Notes: generated by a model not told the origin, from the letters alone. 24,384 nucleotides of DNA from Sphingobacteriaceae bacterium (GCA_016715905.1 JADJXI010000006.1:1-24384); one strand, 5' to 3'. Shown: positions 16,022-24,384, numbered from the stretch's first letter. Numbers and translations: made by a program.

Positions 16022-17205
16022 AAATTCTTCATATTATTTCCTCATATTACCCCGCCATTAAATTTGGAGGCCCAATAAACTCGGTTCATGAATTAAATAA
16101 AGCTCTTGTGCGAAAAGGACATCAAGTGGATGTAATAACAACTAATGCTGGTATTGATAAACTTCAAAATGTAATGCTTAATCAATGGTATGATCTTAGT
16201 CGTGTAAGAGTCATGTACAAATCTTTCTGGGGGTATGAGCATTTTAATTTTTCCTTTCCGTTCATGATTAGTACATTTTCAATAGTTAAAGACTACGACA
16301 TAGTCCATATTACTGGTGTCTGGAACTTTCCTATTCTAGTTGGTAGTATATGTGCATTTATTTTTAACAAACCTTTCATTATATCTCCCCGTGGTTCGCT
16401 CTATGAAGAAACAGTGAACCTAAAAAATTCCAGAATTAAAAAAATTTACTTGAAATTATTCGGCGGATTTTTTCTTAAAAAAGCAGCGGCTATACATTAC
16501 ACAACAATAGACGAATGTGAAAAGGTGGAGAAATTTCTTAATATTAATAAAAATAGAGTAATAATTCATAATGGAATCGATTTGAATGTTATTGCAAACA
16601 TGAATAACAATAAATTATTTAATGATAAATTTCCAAAATTGAAAGACAAAAAATATATTTTATCTCTTGGTAGAGTAACAAAGAAAAAAGGATTTGATTT
16701 ACTTATACCAGCAATAAAAAAAGTCATAGAAAATAGAAATGATCTACTTTTAGTTATAGCGGGGCCTGATGACGAAGGTTATTTATCAGAAGTAAAAAAT
16801 ATAATCGCTGAAAATAATCTTGAGCAAAATGTTGTTTTTACTGGATTATTAGATGGAGAATTGAAATGGTTGGCTTATCATAATGCTGAATTATTTGTAC
16901 TTCCTTCGTACAGTGAAAACTTTGGAAATACCGTTGTGGAAGCCATGGCTTGTGGTATTCCCGTGGTGTTAACAAACAAAGTTGGTATCTCAAGGGAAAT
17001 AAAACTAAATGAAGCAGGCGTTATTGTGGATCTTAATGTTGGTAGTCTAGTTAAAGGCATTGAATTAATTTATGAGGATAAAAATTTAAAAAGAAAAATG
17101 ATTGAAAATGGCCGAATAATGATAAATAAATATTTTGATATTGATTACATAGCTACTCAAATGTTGGCTAGTTATGACCAGATTTTAAAGAGAAAACTCA
17201 ATTGA
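16018..17205 (+). CDS. Glycosyltransferase family 4 (third)
   Basis: The 395-residue enzyme begins MKILHIISSYYPAIKFGGPI, the usual opening of GT4 enzymes with a glycine-rich donor loop. The N-domain has SPRGSLYE (residues 123-130) and the C-domain has ILSLGRVTKKKGFDLLIPA, AGPDDEGY and the E-x7-E pair E300 and E308 (YSENFGNTVVEAMACG). It starts with TTG, and that TTG overlaps the upstream TGA (TTGA), so translation is probably coupled. Its own end overlaps the next gene the same way. It should transfer one sugar of the repeat unit at the cytoplasmic membrane face; donor and acceptor are unknown. Confidence 0.87.
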   Translation: MKILHIISSYYPAIKFGGPINSVHELNKALVRKGHQVDVITTNAGIDKLQNVMLNQWYDLSRVRVMYKSFWGYEHFNFSFPFMISTFSIVKDYDIVHITGVWNFPILVGSICAFIFNKPFIISPRGSLYEETVNLKNSRIKKIYLKLFGGFFLKKAAAIHYTTIDECEKVEKFLNINKNRVIIHNGIDLNVIANMNNNKLFNDKFPKLKDKKYILSLGRVTKKKGFDLLIPAIKKVIENRNDLLLVIAGPDDEGYLSEVKNIIAENNLEQNVVFTGLLDGELKWLAYHNAELFVLPSYSENFGNTVVEAMACGIPVVLTNKVGISREIKLNEAGVIVDLNVGSLVKGIELIYEDKNLKRKMIENGRIMINKYFDIDYIATQMLASYDQILKRKLN

Positions 17206-18002
17206 TCTCAGTCGTTATTCTTACCTATAATGAAGAGATTAATTTAGAAGATTGTTTGGCTACAGTCTGCTGGTCTGATGATATAATAGTATTCGATTCT
17301 TACAGCACCGACAAAACAGCTGATATTGCCCAAAAAAAGGGGGTCCGTTTAGTTCAACGGCAGTTCGATAATTATGCCTCCCAACGTAACGCTGCTCTAA
17401 ATGAAGTAAAATTCAAGTATGATTGGGTTTTAATGCTTGATGCTGATGAAAGAGTTCCCAAACTACTCCATGAAGAAATGAAAATCGAATTGAATAATCT
17501 CAAAAAAGATATCACTCTGTATAGGATGAGAAGAATGGATTTTTTAAATGATAAATGGCTAAGAAGAAGCAGCGGTTATCCAACCTGGTTTGGCAGATTA
17601 ATAAAGGTTGGATATGTGACTGTTAAAAGAGAGATTAATGAAGAATACCACACAACGGGTAAAATTGGTTTTCTTAAGGAACATTTATTACACTACCCTT
17701 TTAATAAGGGTTTAGAGCATTGGTTTGAAAAGCATAATAAATATTCGTCAATGGAAGCGATAACCTTGAATGCACGAGAATATATTAACTTCTCAAGTTT
17801 ATTTTCTAGTGATCCGATAGAAAGAAGAAGAGTTTTAAAACAAATTTTTTATCATCTTCCCTGTAGACCAATTTTGGTTTTTTTGTATTTGTATTTATTT
17901 AGGTTTGGTTTTTTAGACGGTTATCCTGGATTAATATATTGTCAATTAAGGGCAATATATGAGTCAATGATTAAGTTAAAAATCAAAGAATTGAAAGTAT
18001 AA
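17202..18002 (+). CDS. Glycosyltransferase family 2, WaaE/KdtX-like
   Basis: The 266-residue GT-A enzyme opens MISVVILTYNEEINLEDCL with FDSYSTDKTADIA (31-43) and a metal-binding D-x-D at 80-82 (LMLDADERV). The block LDADERVPKLLHEEM and the later GLEHWFEKHNKYSSMEA are typical of the group that includes the LPS core beta-1,4-glucosyltransferase WaaE (KdtX). Such enzymes are cytoplasmic or membrane-associated and inverting; a core or repeat-unit sugar transfer is the likely role. The TTG start overlaps the preceding stop (TTGA), and its stop overlaps the next ATG by one base (TAATG), so it is in a coupled gene chain. Confidence 0.85.
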   Translation: MISVVILTYNEEINLEDCLATVCWSDDIIVFDSYSTDKTADIAQKKGVRLVQRQFDNYASQRNAALNEVKFKYDWVLMLDADERVPKLLHEEMKIELNNLKKDITLYRMRRMDFLNDKWLRRSSGYPTWFGRLIKVGYVTVKREINEEYHTTGKIGFLKEHLLHYPFNKGLEHWFEKHNKYSSMEAITLNAREYINFSSLFSSDPIERRRVLKQIFYHLPCRPILVFLYLYLFRFGFLDGYPGLIYCQLRAIYESMIKLKIKELKV

Positions 18003-18802
18003 TGGTTCTTCAATTGCCAAAACTTGAAATGAATATTATCAGAACGATATTAGAACGACTCTCAAGAGGTCGTATTTTTAGGAGAAAATTACCTAAAGAA
18101 TTTGGTCGTATTAGAATGTACGTAAGTCCCGACGTTGCATTAAGCTACCTAAAATTTAGCAGTAATTCTTTCGATAAGGAATTATTATCAATTGTAAAAA
18201 CAGAAGTGAATTACCAAACAAACATTTGGGATATTGGTGCAAATGTAGGATTATTCTCCTTTGCTGCTGCCGGTTATTTAAAAAAAGGGAGTTTTGTTCT
18301 CTTAGAACCTGATATTTGGTTATGCAATCTCTTGTTAAAAACAATTAATTCAATTGAGCACAATGGACAATCTTTTCACGTTTTACCTCTGGCAGCTAAT
18401 AATTCTAATGGAATAGAAACATTATTAATTGCGAAACGTGGTCGGGCCAGCAATGCCCTAGCTAGCTCAAAAGGTTCTACTCAAATGGGTGGTGTAAGAG
18501 AAAAAAAATTAGTACCTACAATAACCTTGGATACGTTAAGCCAATTTGTTCCTAAACCTGATTTTATAAAAATTGATGTGGAAGGTTCGGAGCTTAAAGT
18601 TTTAAACGGCAGCACAAAAATACTGCAGGAAATACGCCCTAAAATATACATAGAAGTTGTTGATGAATTGAATAAGGACATAACTAAAATATTTAAATTT
18701 TATGAGTATTCGTTATTTAAATTTGACTCATCTAATAATAAACGAATACCGGTTGATAAATGTGCTTATAATACTTTAGCTTGTCCAAATGAAAAACTTT
18801 AA
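18002..18802 (+). CDS. FkbM-family methyltransferase
   Basis: The 266-residue protein has the S-adenosylmethionine-binding motif IWDIGANVGLFSFAAA (75-90), an acidic EPD strand end (102-104), and the family's hallmark PDFIKIDVEGSELKVLNG (186-203). This is the PF05050 methyltransferase fold. FkbM-type enzymes usually O-methylate a sugar or another hydroxyl group; in a glycan locus methylation of one repeat-unit sugar is a fair inference. The gene overlaps the GT2 stop by one base and ends the continuous block that began at 10931; 173 bp without a gene follow. The substrate cannot be told from the sequence. Confidence 0.85.
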   Translation: MVLQLPKLEMNIIRTILERLSRGRIFRRKLPKEFGRIRMYVSPDVALSYLKFSSNSFDKELLSIVKTEVNYQTNIWDIGANVGLFSFAAAGYLKKGSFVLLEPDIWLCNLLLKTINSIEHNGQSFHVLPLAANNSNGIETLLIAKRGRASNALASSKGSTQMGGVREKKLVPTITLDTLSQFVPKPDFIKIDVEGSELKVLNGSTKILQEIRPKIYIEVVDELNKDITKIFKFYEYSLFKFDSSNNKRIPVDKCAYNTLACPNEKL

Positions 18803-18975
18803 TATTAATTACTCTAGCATATGTTACTTTTTATCGTGATCGATATTCTTTAATACAAGGATTAAGTCAAATTTATTAGAATAATTTTTAATAATTATTG
18901 TTTTACATTCTTTTCGTTGCATCAGTAACGCCCGGATGCTAATAATATTTACCACACGTATAACAAATTACCAAC

Positions 18976-19668
18976 TTGAAACTCTCTATAATAACCGCAG
19001 TACATAACTCTAAGGCTACAATAGAAGAGTGTCTGAAGTCAGTCGCATCTCAAACCTTTAAAGCCGTTGAACATATTGTTATCGATGGCGGTTCTTCGGA
19101 TGGAAGCGTTGCGGCAATTATAAATTCAAAGTTCAAAATTCAAAATTCAAAAGTAATTAGTGAGCCGGACAATGGAATTTATGAAGCACTCAACAAAGGC
19201 ATAAATCTGGCCACCGGTGATGTCATCGGTTTGCTTCATGCCGATGATATTTATTATGATGAAAATGTTTTAGCCAAAGTAACAACGCTATTCGAAGAAA
19301 AAAGGGTGGATAGTGTTTATGGCGATCTTGTTTATGTAGATAAGAAAGATACCAGCAAAGTATTCCGTTATTGGAAAGCCGGCGCATTTAGTGAGAATCT
19401 AATTAGCAAGGGCTGGATGCCTCCTCATCCAGCCTTTTTTGTCAAAAAAGAAATTTATGATAGACTTGGATTGTTTGATGAGAGTTTAAAAATTTCTTCG
19501 GATTATGATTTGATTCTAAGATTTTTAGGAACTCATAAAATAACCACTGCTTATTTACCGGAAGTGCTTATTAAAATGAGATGGGGAGGTAAAAGCAATA
19601 GAAGTCTCAGTAATATAATTCAGAAGAGTTACGAGGATTATCGGGCGCTGAAAAAACAATTTTTCTAA
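18976..19668 (+). CDS. Glycosyltransferase family 2 (WcaA/WcaE-like type)
   Basis: The 230-residue GT-A enzyme begins with TTG at 18976 (MKLSIITAVHNSKATIEECL). It has IDGGSSDGS (36-44), the nucleotide-sugar loop EPDNGIYEALNKGI (63-76) and a metal-binding HADD (88-91). PHPAFFVKKEIYDRLGLFDE and SSDYDLILRFL complete the short GT2 type common in colanic acid-like and O-antigen loci. It transfers one sugar to the growing lipid-linked unit; specificity is unknown. Residues 50-59 (NSKFKIQNSK) are encoded by a 7-bp repeat tract and replace the ordinary loop between DGGSSDG and EPDNGIY. Length is otherwise usual. Confidence 0.87.
   Translation: MKLSIITAVHNSKATIEECLKSVASQTFKAVEHIVIDGGSSDGSVAAIINSKFKIQNSKVISEPDNGIYEALNKGINLATGDVIGLLHADDIYYDENVLAKVTTLFEEKRVDSVYGDLVYVDKKDTSKVFRYWKAGAFSENLISKGWMPPHPAFFVKKEIYDRLGLFDESLKISSDYDLILRFLGTHKITTAYLPEVLIKMRWGGKSNRSLSNIIQKSYEDYRALKKQFF
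19124..19151 (+). repeat. Four 7-bp repeats inside a GT2 gene
   Basis: ATTCAAA, GTTCAAA, ATTCAAA, ATTCAAA in exact phase, 28 bp. It encodes residues 50-59 (NSKFKIQNSK) in a surface loop between two conserved GT2 motifs. The unit is the same type as in asnB. Confidence 0.85.
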
Positions 19669-19694
19669 TGCTTTGCTCATTTTGTTCATAAAAA

Positions 19695-19723
19695 CTTCTC
19701 CAAACTTCCCCAGCTATTTAAAA
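19695..19723. repeat. 29-bp repeat downstream of GT2 (copy 1)
   Basis: CTTCTCCAAACTTCCCCAGC followed by TATTTAAAA matches 21328-21356 at 24 of 29 positions by hand alignment. Each copy begins shortly after a gene end (26 and 19 bp after the stops). Confidence 0.45.
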
Positions 19724-19744
19724 AAATTATAATTTTTTTAAATA
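19715..19744. repeat. 30-bp perfect A/T-only palindrome
   Basis: A perfect inverted repeat without a loop, centred between bases 19729 and 19730, made only of A and T. The core is AAAAAAATTATAATTTTTTT (19720-19739) with TATTT and AAATA flanks. It lies in the 86-bp gap between the GT2 and GT-C genes. The A/T stem is weak, so it could be a cruciform-prone element, a protein-binding site, or a bidirectional terminator of low strength. Confidence 0.7.
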
Positions 19745-19754
19745 TTTCAATTCG

Positions 19755-21308
19755 ATGCTCAGAATCATAAACATTAGCCTAATCATAATCTTCTTTTGCT
19801 ATGCGATTTTCCTTGCATTTTTCAGCAGCGCAGAGCTTCCAACTAAAACTTATCACGATAATTTCATGCCTTACCTAGCGGATAAGCCAATCTCCGAAGA
19901 TGGATTTTACATGCTGACTGTGGCCTGGAATTTTGGGCAGGGCAAAGGATTTGCATATAACCAAGATTTTAAAACATCCGGCGTGCAACCCCTTGCAGCC
20001 ATGCTGTACGGTGTATTAGCTTTCATTAGTAATCAAGCAGGGTATTACCAAGAAAGATTTTCCAAGGATTATTATTTTATTTTCGGCTCTAGTTCTCTTT
20101 TTGTTCGCCATTATTCTAAGCATACACTGTCAGCGTTTTTTAACGAATTCGATGAGGATATTATTTTTTTCCCTCTGTTTACTTTTTAGTCTTCTGAACT
20201 TTGATTTATTTATTTCATTTACGAACGGATTAGAAACAAGCATTTATATTCTCATGCGCTTCTATCCATTAGAATGTTCTGAAATTAACCAACAATTATA
20301 ATCTAAGGCTGCACTTTTAACTGGAATTATTTTCGGACTAACTGCATTAGCCAGAATAGATTTTATTATTATTTCATTAGTTTTTCTAATTATGGGTGTG
20401 TTCTTTTCAAAAATAAAAATTAAGACTGTATTCATCATTCTTATTTTTCAATTCTTAATAATTTCTCCTTGGTTATTCTATACATATAATTTGACAGGCC
20501 ATATAATTCAATCATCCGCTATCTCCCAAATTAGTTTTTTAAGCATGGATAATTTTGGGAATAGACTATACCAAATGCTTTTAGCCTTTTTTCAGATTAC
20601 AACTTTGAATATTTATACCGGGCAACAGGTTCTTATTTTATTATTACTCGGTTCATTTGTATGTATTATTATGATTGGTGGCATCCTCAAAAACAGAAAT
20701 ATCTATATAGAAAAGCATTTTATCTATTTAAGCATTTTAGTTTCATTCATAGTTTTTATGCTCAGCTACGTTATGTTTTCATATGCGACGTATTTTTACT
20801 TACGATATTGTGCACCTTTTATAATATTTATATTATTTTTAATAATACCGCTTGTCTATAAATGGGTAAGGAATCTTTCTGCTAACCATCACCTAGTTGT
20901 TGGAATGTTTTTTACAATTATTTTTTTAAGTCAAAGTTATTTTTATTTTCACTCCGGGCAAGCTAATTTGTGCATATGTCGTCCGTCCTGCATATATTAA
21001 TACTAACTTTAAAGCGAAGACTTAATAGGATCGTATCAAAGTGGAGTTACCGGCTACTACTGCAAAAATGTGATCAATTTGGATGGAAAATTAATCATAT
21101 AGCACTCGATTACAATCAAAACAAACAATTGGCTCGTTACATCGACAGCATCGGAATTGAGGGTTTGATAGAATGGAAATTCGCCTTTCCGATTGGAAAT
21201 AGTAAACAATTTAAAAAAAGATGGGAAAAACTTTCGGATGATATAGGTGATGGTAGAACTGTGTGTTTCAAAAGGCGGCATAAATCATTTTTATTTGATG
21301 AATTATAA
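19755..21308 (+). CDS. Membrane glycosyltransferase, GT-C/GT39-like (several frameshifts)
   Basis: Homology-like sequence continues through three frames over about 1.55 kb, giving a multi-helix protein of about 515 residues. After a first helix comes DGFYMLTVAWNFGQGKGFAY and KTSGVQPLAAMLYG, then helices in another frame (GITKKDFPRIIILF; FDLFISFTNGLETSIYIL; TALARIDFIII). A C-terminal soluble part reads IGSYQSGVTGYY then NVINLDGKL and ARYIDSIGIEGLIEWKF. The acidic loop near the start and the QSG..GYY..NVINLDG tail are typical of membrane GT-C enzymes that use polyprenol-linked sugars in the periplasm. Shifts occur near 20039, 20255-20305, 20965, 21045 and 21095. With so many in one gene, poor consensus is the likely cause; true decay cannot be excluded. 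Confidence 0.65.
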
Positions 21309-21327
21309 TATGTTCTGATTTGAAAAC

Positions 21328-21356
21328 CTTCTCGAAGCTTCCTCAGCTGTTCAAAA
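21328..21356. repeat. 29-bp repeat downstream of GT-C gene (copy 2)
   Basis: CTTCTCGAAGCTTCCTCAGC followed by TGTTCAAAA is the second copy of the element at 19695-19723; the five differences are mostly transitions. Confidence 0.45.
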
Positions 21357-21428
21357 TGTAAATCTTATAGCTTATTTAATTTTTAGCGGTGATTTCTGTA
21401 CAATGCAATATCATATGCTATCGTAATA

Positions 21429-21461
21429 TTTGGTAAAGTTTTGGTAAAGTTTTAGTAAACT
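21429..21461. promoter_or_regulatory. Three 11-bp direct repeats upstream of the WecA-like gene
   Basis: TTTGGTAAAGT occurs twice in a row and a third unit, TTTAGTAAACT, follows without a gap. An 11-bp period places the units on one face of the helix, as in operators bound by direct-repeat regulators. The array ends 132 bp before the ATG at 21594. A TATAAT at 21521-21526 lies between them, but no good -35 was found. Confidence 0.4.
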
Positions 21462-21593
21462 CTTAACCCCATTTTCATTATAAAATGTCAAATTTGCATC
21501 AAATTGGGTTATTATCGGCTTATAATTTGGGATGACGATATTCTACACTAACTGTTTTGTTTATAAAGTGATTTATTTTCCTAATATTGTAAC

Positions 21594-23212
21594 ATGTCTT
21601 ATTTAGTTATTTTCTTTACAAGTCTTTTACTCACAGTGTTCTTTACTCCGTACCTTATCAACTTCTTAACAAACGTAAGAGTAGTTGACAACCCGGGTGA
21701 GGATCGGAGAATAAATGAGGAGATTGTTCCGCATGGGCGGAATTATAGTTTATTTTATTGCGATGGTTTCAGTCATTAGTTTTTACGGTGATTTAAATGA
21801 AGTAAGATATTTTATAATTGCCTCACTTATTATAGTTAGCCTTGGAATAGTTGACGACATAATAGGTGTTAATTGGGACAAGAAGTTTCTATTTCAGTCA
21901 ATTGCCGCCATCTTTATAATTTACTTTTTATCTCCCTTCTTTAATTCGCTGTTACTTTTTGGCATAACTATTTCTTATCCCATAAATTATTTCATACTTT
22001 TTATTTTAATAATCGGCGGGATTAATTCAATTAACTTAATGGATGGTCTGGATGGTTTAGTGAGTGGTTTTCGCTGCTCGTTCTAAGTGTAACATTTGTT
22101 ATTGGTTTTTACTACAGCGACAAATTATTAATGATTCTCTCAATAAGCTTAATCGGCTCCTTAATAGGATTCTTAAAGTTTAATGCATACCCTGCAAGAA
22201 TATTTCTGGCGATACAGGTTCTCAATCGTTAGGTTCTTTTTAATTTCCGCAGCTTTACTTGCCTCGCTGGATATAAAAAACGACACTTGACCCTCACTTT
22301 TCCAATACTGCTTGGTGTTCCTATTGTAGATACTTTAAAAGTGATAGTTATAAGAATTCTTAACAAGAAAAATATTTTTTCTGGCCGATATGAGTCATAT
22401 GCATTATATCCTGTTTGGAATGAAGATAAGGCATAAGGTCACGGTTTTTTATTTTGCAGGGTTTTTCTTTTTTTTTATGCACCTGCGGCTATTTATTACC
22501 TAAAATATTCTGATATCGGCGGAATAATAATGTTCGTTATAATTACAATTCCATTTTTGTTCGTAAACAAAATTTTGGATCTTGCACAGCGCAAAGTTCA
22601 TCCGTTTTACTTTCGTAATCTTTACACAAAAGTACCTGAGATATTTATAACTTTATTCTTAAAAATTTTACTGCCGGCAGCATCATTCGTTCTTCCGGCT
22701 GTTCTATTTGGGCTGATTCCTGTTAAATCCAATGTTAGCTATCAATTAATTCTTTTATCAATTGCTTTCATAGTAATTCTGCTTATATATGCCGTCATTA
22801 GCTATCGCAGAAACAATATCTTAGTGACATTTTAGTTTTTGTTAATCTTCTCATGTTTTTACTATACAGTAACTATTCGGAGATTCTTCATAACAAATTT
22901 AATCTTTTAAGTTTATCAGCCCGGGACAGCTGCTTATACTCATCATACTTCCAATGGAAGTTTTTTCTTGTTTTTTAGGGAAAGGATATTGAAGAAGAAA
23001 GTGACTTTTCTTGCAGGGATAGACCCAATAATATTAGTGTTTATAGTATTACTAACGGTGTCGTCTAATTTGCTTCCTAGTAGTCAGATGATGAATATTA
23101 ACTCGATAGTGTTTTACAGCTTTTACTTTACATTTTCTATAAAGTGATAGTAATGGTTAAAACAGAGTTTTTCAAATTCCGCTTTATTATTTATCATTCA
23201 TCATTCCAATAA
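21594..23212 (+). CDS. wecA: WecA/TagO-type polyprenyl-phosphate sugar-1-phosphate transferase with C-terminal extension (many frameshifts)
   Basis: This would be the enzyme that starts repeat-unit synthesis by putting a sugar-1-phosphate, usually GlcNAc-1-P, on undecaprenyl phosphate. The motifs of the MraY/WecA family appear in order, in changing frames: VVDNPGEDRRINEE, MGGIIVYFI, VSLGIVDDIIGV (catalytic DD), INSINLMDGLDGL, a GDTGSQSLG match near 22210, VPIVDTLKVIVIR, and SADMSHMHYILFGM (the His loop). About eight shifts are visible (near 21730, 22068, 22207, 22243, 22290, 22385, 22470 and in the 3' part). Beyond the normal end, hydrophobic sequence goes on (NKILDLAQRKVHPFYFR; LAGIDPIILVFIVLLTVSSN) to a stop at 23210-23212, giving about 540 residues against the usual 320-380. 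The extension is seen in some FCB-group homologues. Consensus errors are likelier than decay. Confidence 0.78.
23189..23209 (+). repeat. Three 7-bp repeats at the 3' end of the WecA-like gene
   Basis: ATTTATC, ATTCATC, ATTCCAA in phase, encoding the last residues (IIYHSSFQ) before the stop at 23210-23212. Same type of unit as in asnB and the GT2 gene. Confidence 0.5.
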
Positions 23213-23250
23213 AATTCTAACCGTACTGCTTTTTACTCACTGAAATTCCA

Positions 23251-24384
23251 ATGAAAAATATTTCTTTGTTCTGTTTATACTTAGTTCAGCTGCAGCTTTA
23301 GGGCAAATAGTTTTTGAGGAGTCAGCACGCTCGGTATATGACTTACTGAACCGTCTTTCAGTCAAAGGTATTATAGAATTTAACGATGAGCCAAAGCCAT
23401 TATCTCGTATGGAATTAGCCGGCAAGTTGATTGAAAGCGGCAAATTCAAAAATAACCTGACTTCAATTGAACGTGAGGAAATTGATTACCATAAAAGAAT
23501 TTGCACCAGAGCTTGCATTTATGGAAGTGGTGAGGATAGAAGAAGAACTGCAGTTTTTCAAGTTGATGATGTCACAGGTTTCCGATTCTTTTTATTTAGA
23601 AATGATGATTTCACGCTTAACGCGATCCCATTCTTGGACTGAAAATTAAAAACCGGTTTAATGAATATCAAACACACAGATGGAACGGTTTGCAGTTTTA
23701 TGGATACTATAAAAATAATTGGGGATTTATTTTTACTAGAGATAATGAAGAACGCGGTGAACGAATAGATAAAACCAGGGCATTCACAAGTGAACCGGGA
23801 TTTAATCTTTCCAAAAATCAGTCCAAATCAATTGAATATGTTGATGTACAGGGACTAGTGTCATACGCTTGGGGAAATGGAAATATTTCAATAGGTAAAC
23901 AGCCTATAGAATGGGGAAGGCGGTATTGGCGGTAAAGTTTTAAGTGATAAGCTCCTTCATTTCCTTTTGTCAAGCTAGAAATTCTCACCTGTTAATTAGG
24001 CTAAGTTTGTTTACTTTCTCTTGGTTGGCTCCACTCAGCGCTAATTGATTCATCAACCATTAGAAAAAACTTTAGTTAACGACAGGGACAGTTATTCACA
24101 GCGTGAAAAAAACATGCGCATATGATATCAATTTATCGTTAAGAAATCTTTCTATTTCACTCGGCAGTCAATGGTTTATAGCGACAAACTTGAATTCCGC
24201 ATACTTATTCCCGTTTTATTCTTTAGAACTGTTGATCAATATTTATCAAAGGACAGCAGTAACTCAGAACGCACAATTTTTTTTAATGCTGTCTACAAGA
24301 ATACCGAGCTAAAAACTAAGTTATACACAACTATATTTATTGATGAATTGTCAATTACTAAATTTTTAGAAGGAACAAATCTCT
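23251..24384 (+). CDS. wzi: Wzi-like capsule assembly outer-membrane protein, 5' part (many frameshifts)
   Basis: The gene runs off the right edge. After an ATG and a signal peptide (needing one A added near 23257: KKYFFVLFILSSAAALGQ), the mature start reads VYDLLNRLSVKGIIEFNDEP then LSRMELAGKLIE, the usual N-terminal helical part of Wzi-family proteins in FCB bacteria. Later, in other frames, come KNRFNEYQTHRWNGLQFYGY, GNGNISIGKQPIEWG with a following SDKAPSFPFVKLE, and near the end YSDKLEFRILIPVLFFRTVD and IDELSITKFLEG. W-G, APSFPF and the D-Y/D-x-S strand motifs fit the 18-strand beta-barrel lectin Wzi (PF14052), which helps bind capsular polysaccharide to the cell surface. Fragments sit at 23251, 23409, 23467, 23690 and 24103. 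Shifts are frequent, so the exact protein is uncertain. Confidence 0.72.

Noticed and set aside
18803..18975. Possible hidden gene or RNA between the FkbM and GT2 genes
   Set aside because: 173 AT-rich bases with stops in all frames and only a weak 5-bp hairpin (GCATC/GATGC, 18919-18939).

Overview
The window is an exopolysaccharide / O-antigen-type surface polysaccharide locus, with every confident gene on the + strand. The genes resemble those of Bacteroidota-Chlorobi relatives, most likely an Ignavibacteria-like organism. This placement is an inference: the DNA is AT-rich, start codons are preceded by A/T-rich leaders with almost no Shine-Dalgarno sequence, and the export protein carries multiple SLBB repeats. 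Short 6-7 bp simple repeats sit inside genes, and the intergenic gaps hold repeats of the GTCATTCTGA type.

Layout. 1-152 is the 3' end of an MgtE magnesium transporter. 153-661 is non-coding and holds two strong hairpins. 662-1252 is a WbpD-like sugar N-acetyltransferase. 1341-4039 is an outer-membrane export protein with seven SLBB repeats, and 4273-5328 is a Wzz-type chain-length protein. 5451-6180 is a toxin-antitoxin-like pair: a 56-residue helical protein overlapping a nucleotidyltransferase. 6358-7566 is a first flippase-like protein, 7738-9037 an O-antigen ligase/polymerase-type protein, and 9067-10917 an AsnB-type amidotransferase. 10931-18802 is a tight, very AT-rich block: two GT4 enzymes, a second flippase, a second polymerase, another GT4, a GT2 and an FkbM methyltransferase. 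18976-19668 is a GT2 enzyme. 19755-21308 is a membrane GT-C-like glycosyltransferase. 21594-23212 is a WecA/TagO-type initiating phosphotransferase with a long C-terminal extension. 23251 to the window end is a Wzi-like outer-membrane capsule assembly protein.

How they work together. The WecA-like enzyme would start the lipid-linked repeat unit and the GT2/GT4 enzymes would extend it. WbpD, AsnB and FkbM would decorate sugars, a flippase would move the unit across the inner membrane and a polymerase would join units. Wzz, the SLBB exporter and Wzi would set chain length, export the polymer and attach it at the surface. This is a Wzx/Wzy-type scheme inferred from families; no sugar structure can be read from the DNA.

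Sequence quality matters. The fragments at 1-152, 1341-4039, 7738-10917 and especially 19755-24384 are interrupted by single-base shifts. Most look like one base missing from a homopolymer, and clear homology continues in another frame. I read these as probable consensus errors rather than true gene decay; 10931-19668 is free of them. The most interesting structures are in-frame heptamer repeat tracts of one family in several polysaccharide genes, the toxin-antitoxin-like pair, the duplicated flippase/polymerase set, three 11-bp direct repeats before the WecA-like gene, and a 30-bp perfect A/T palindrome.
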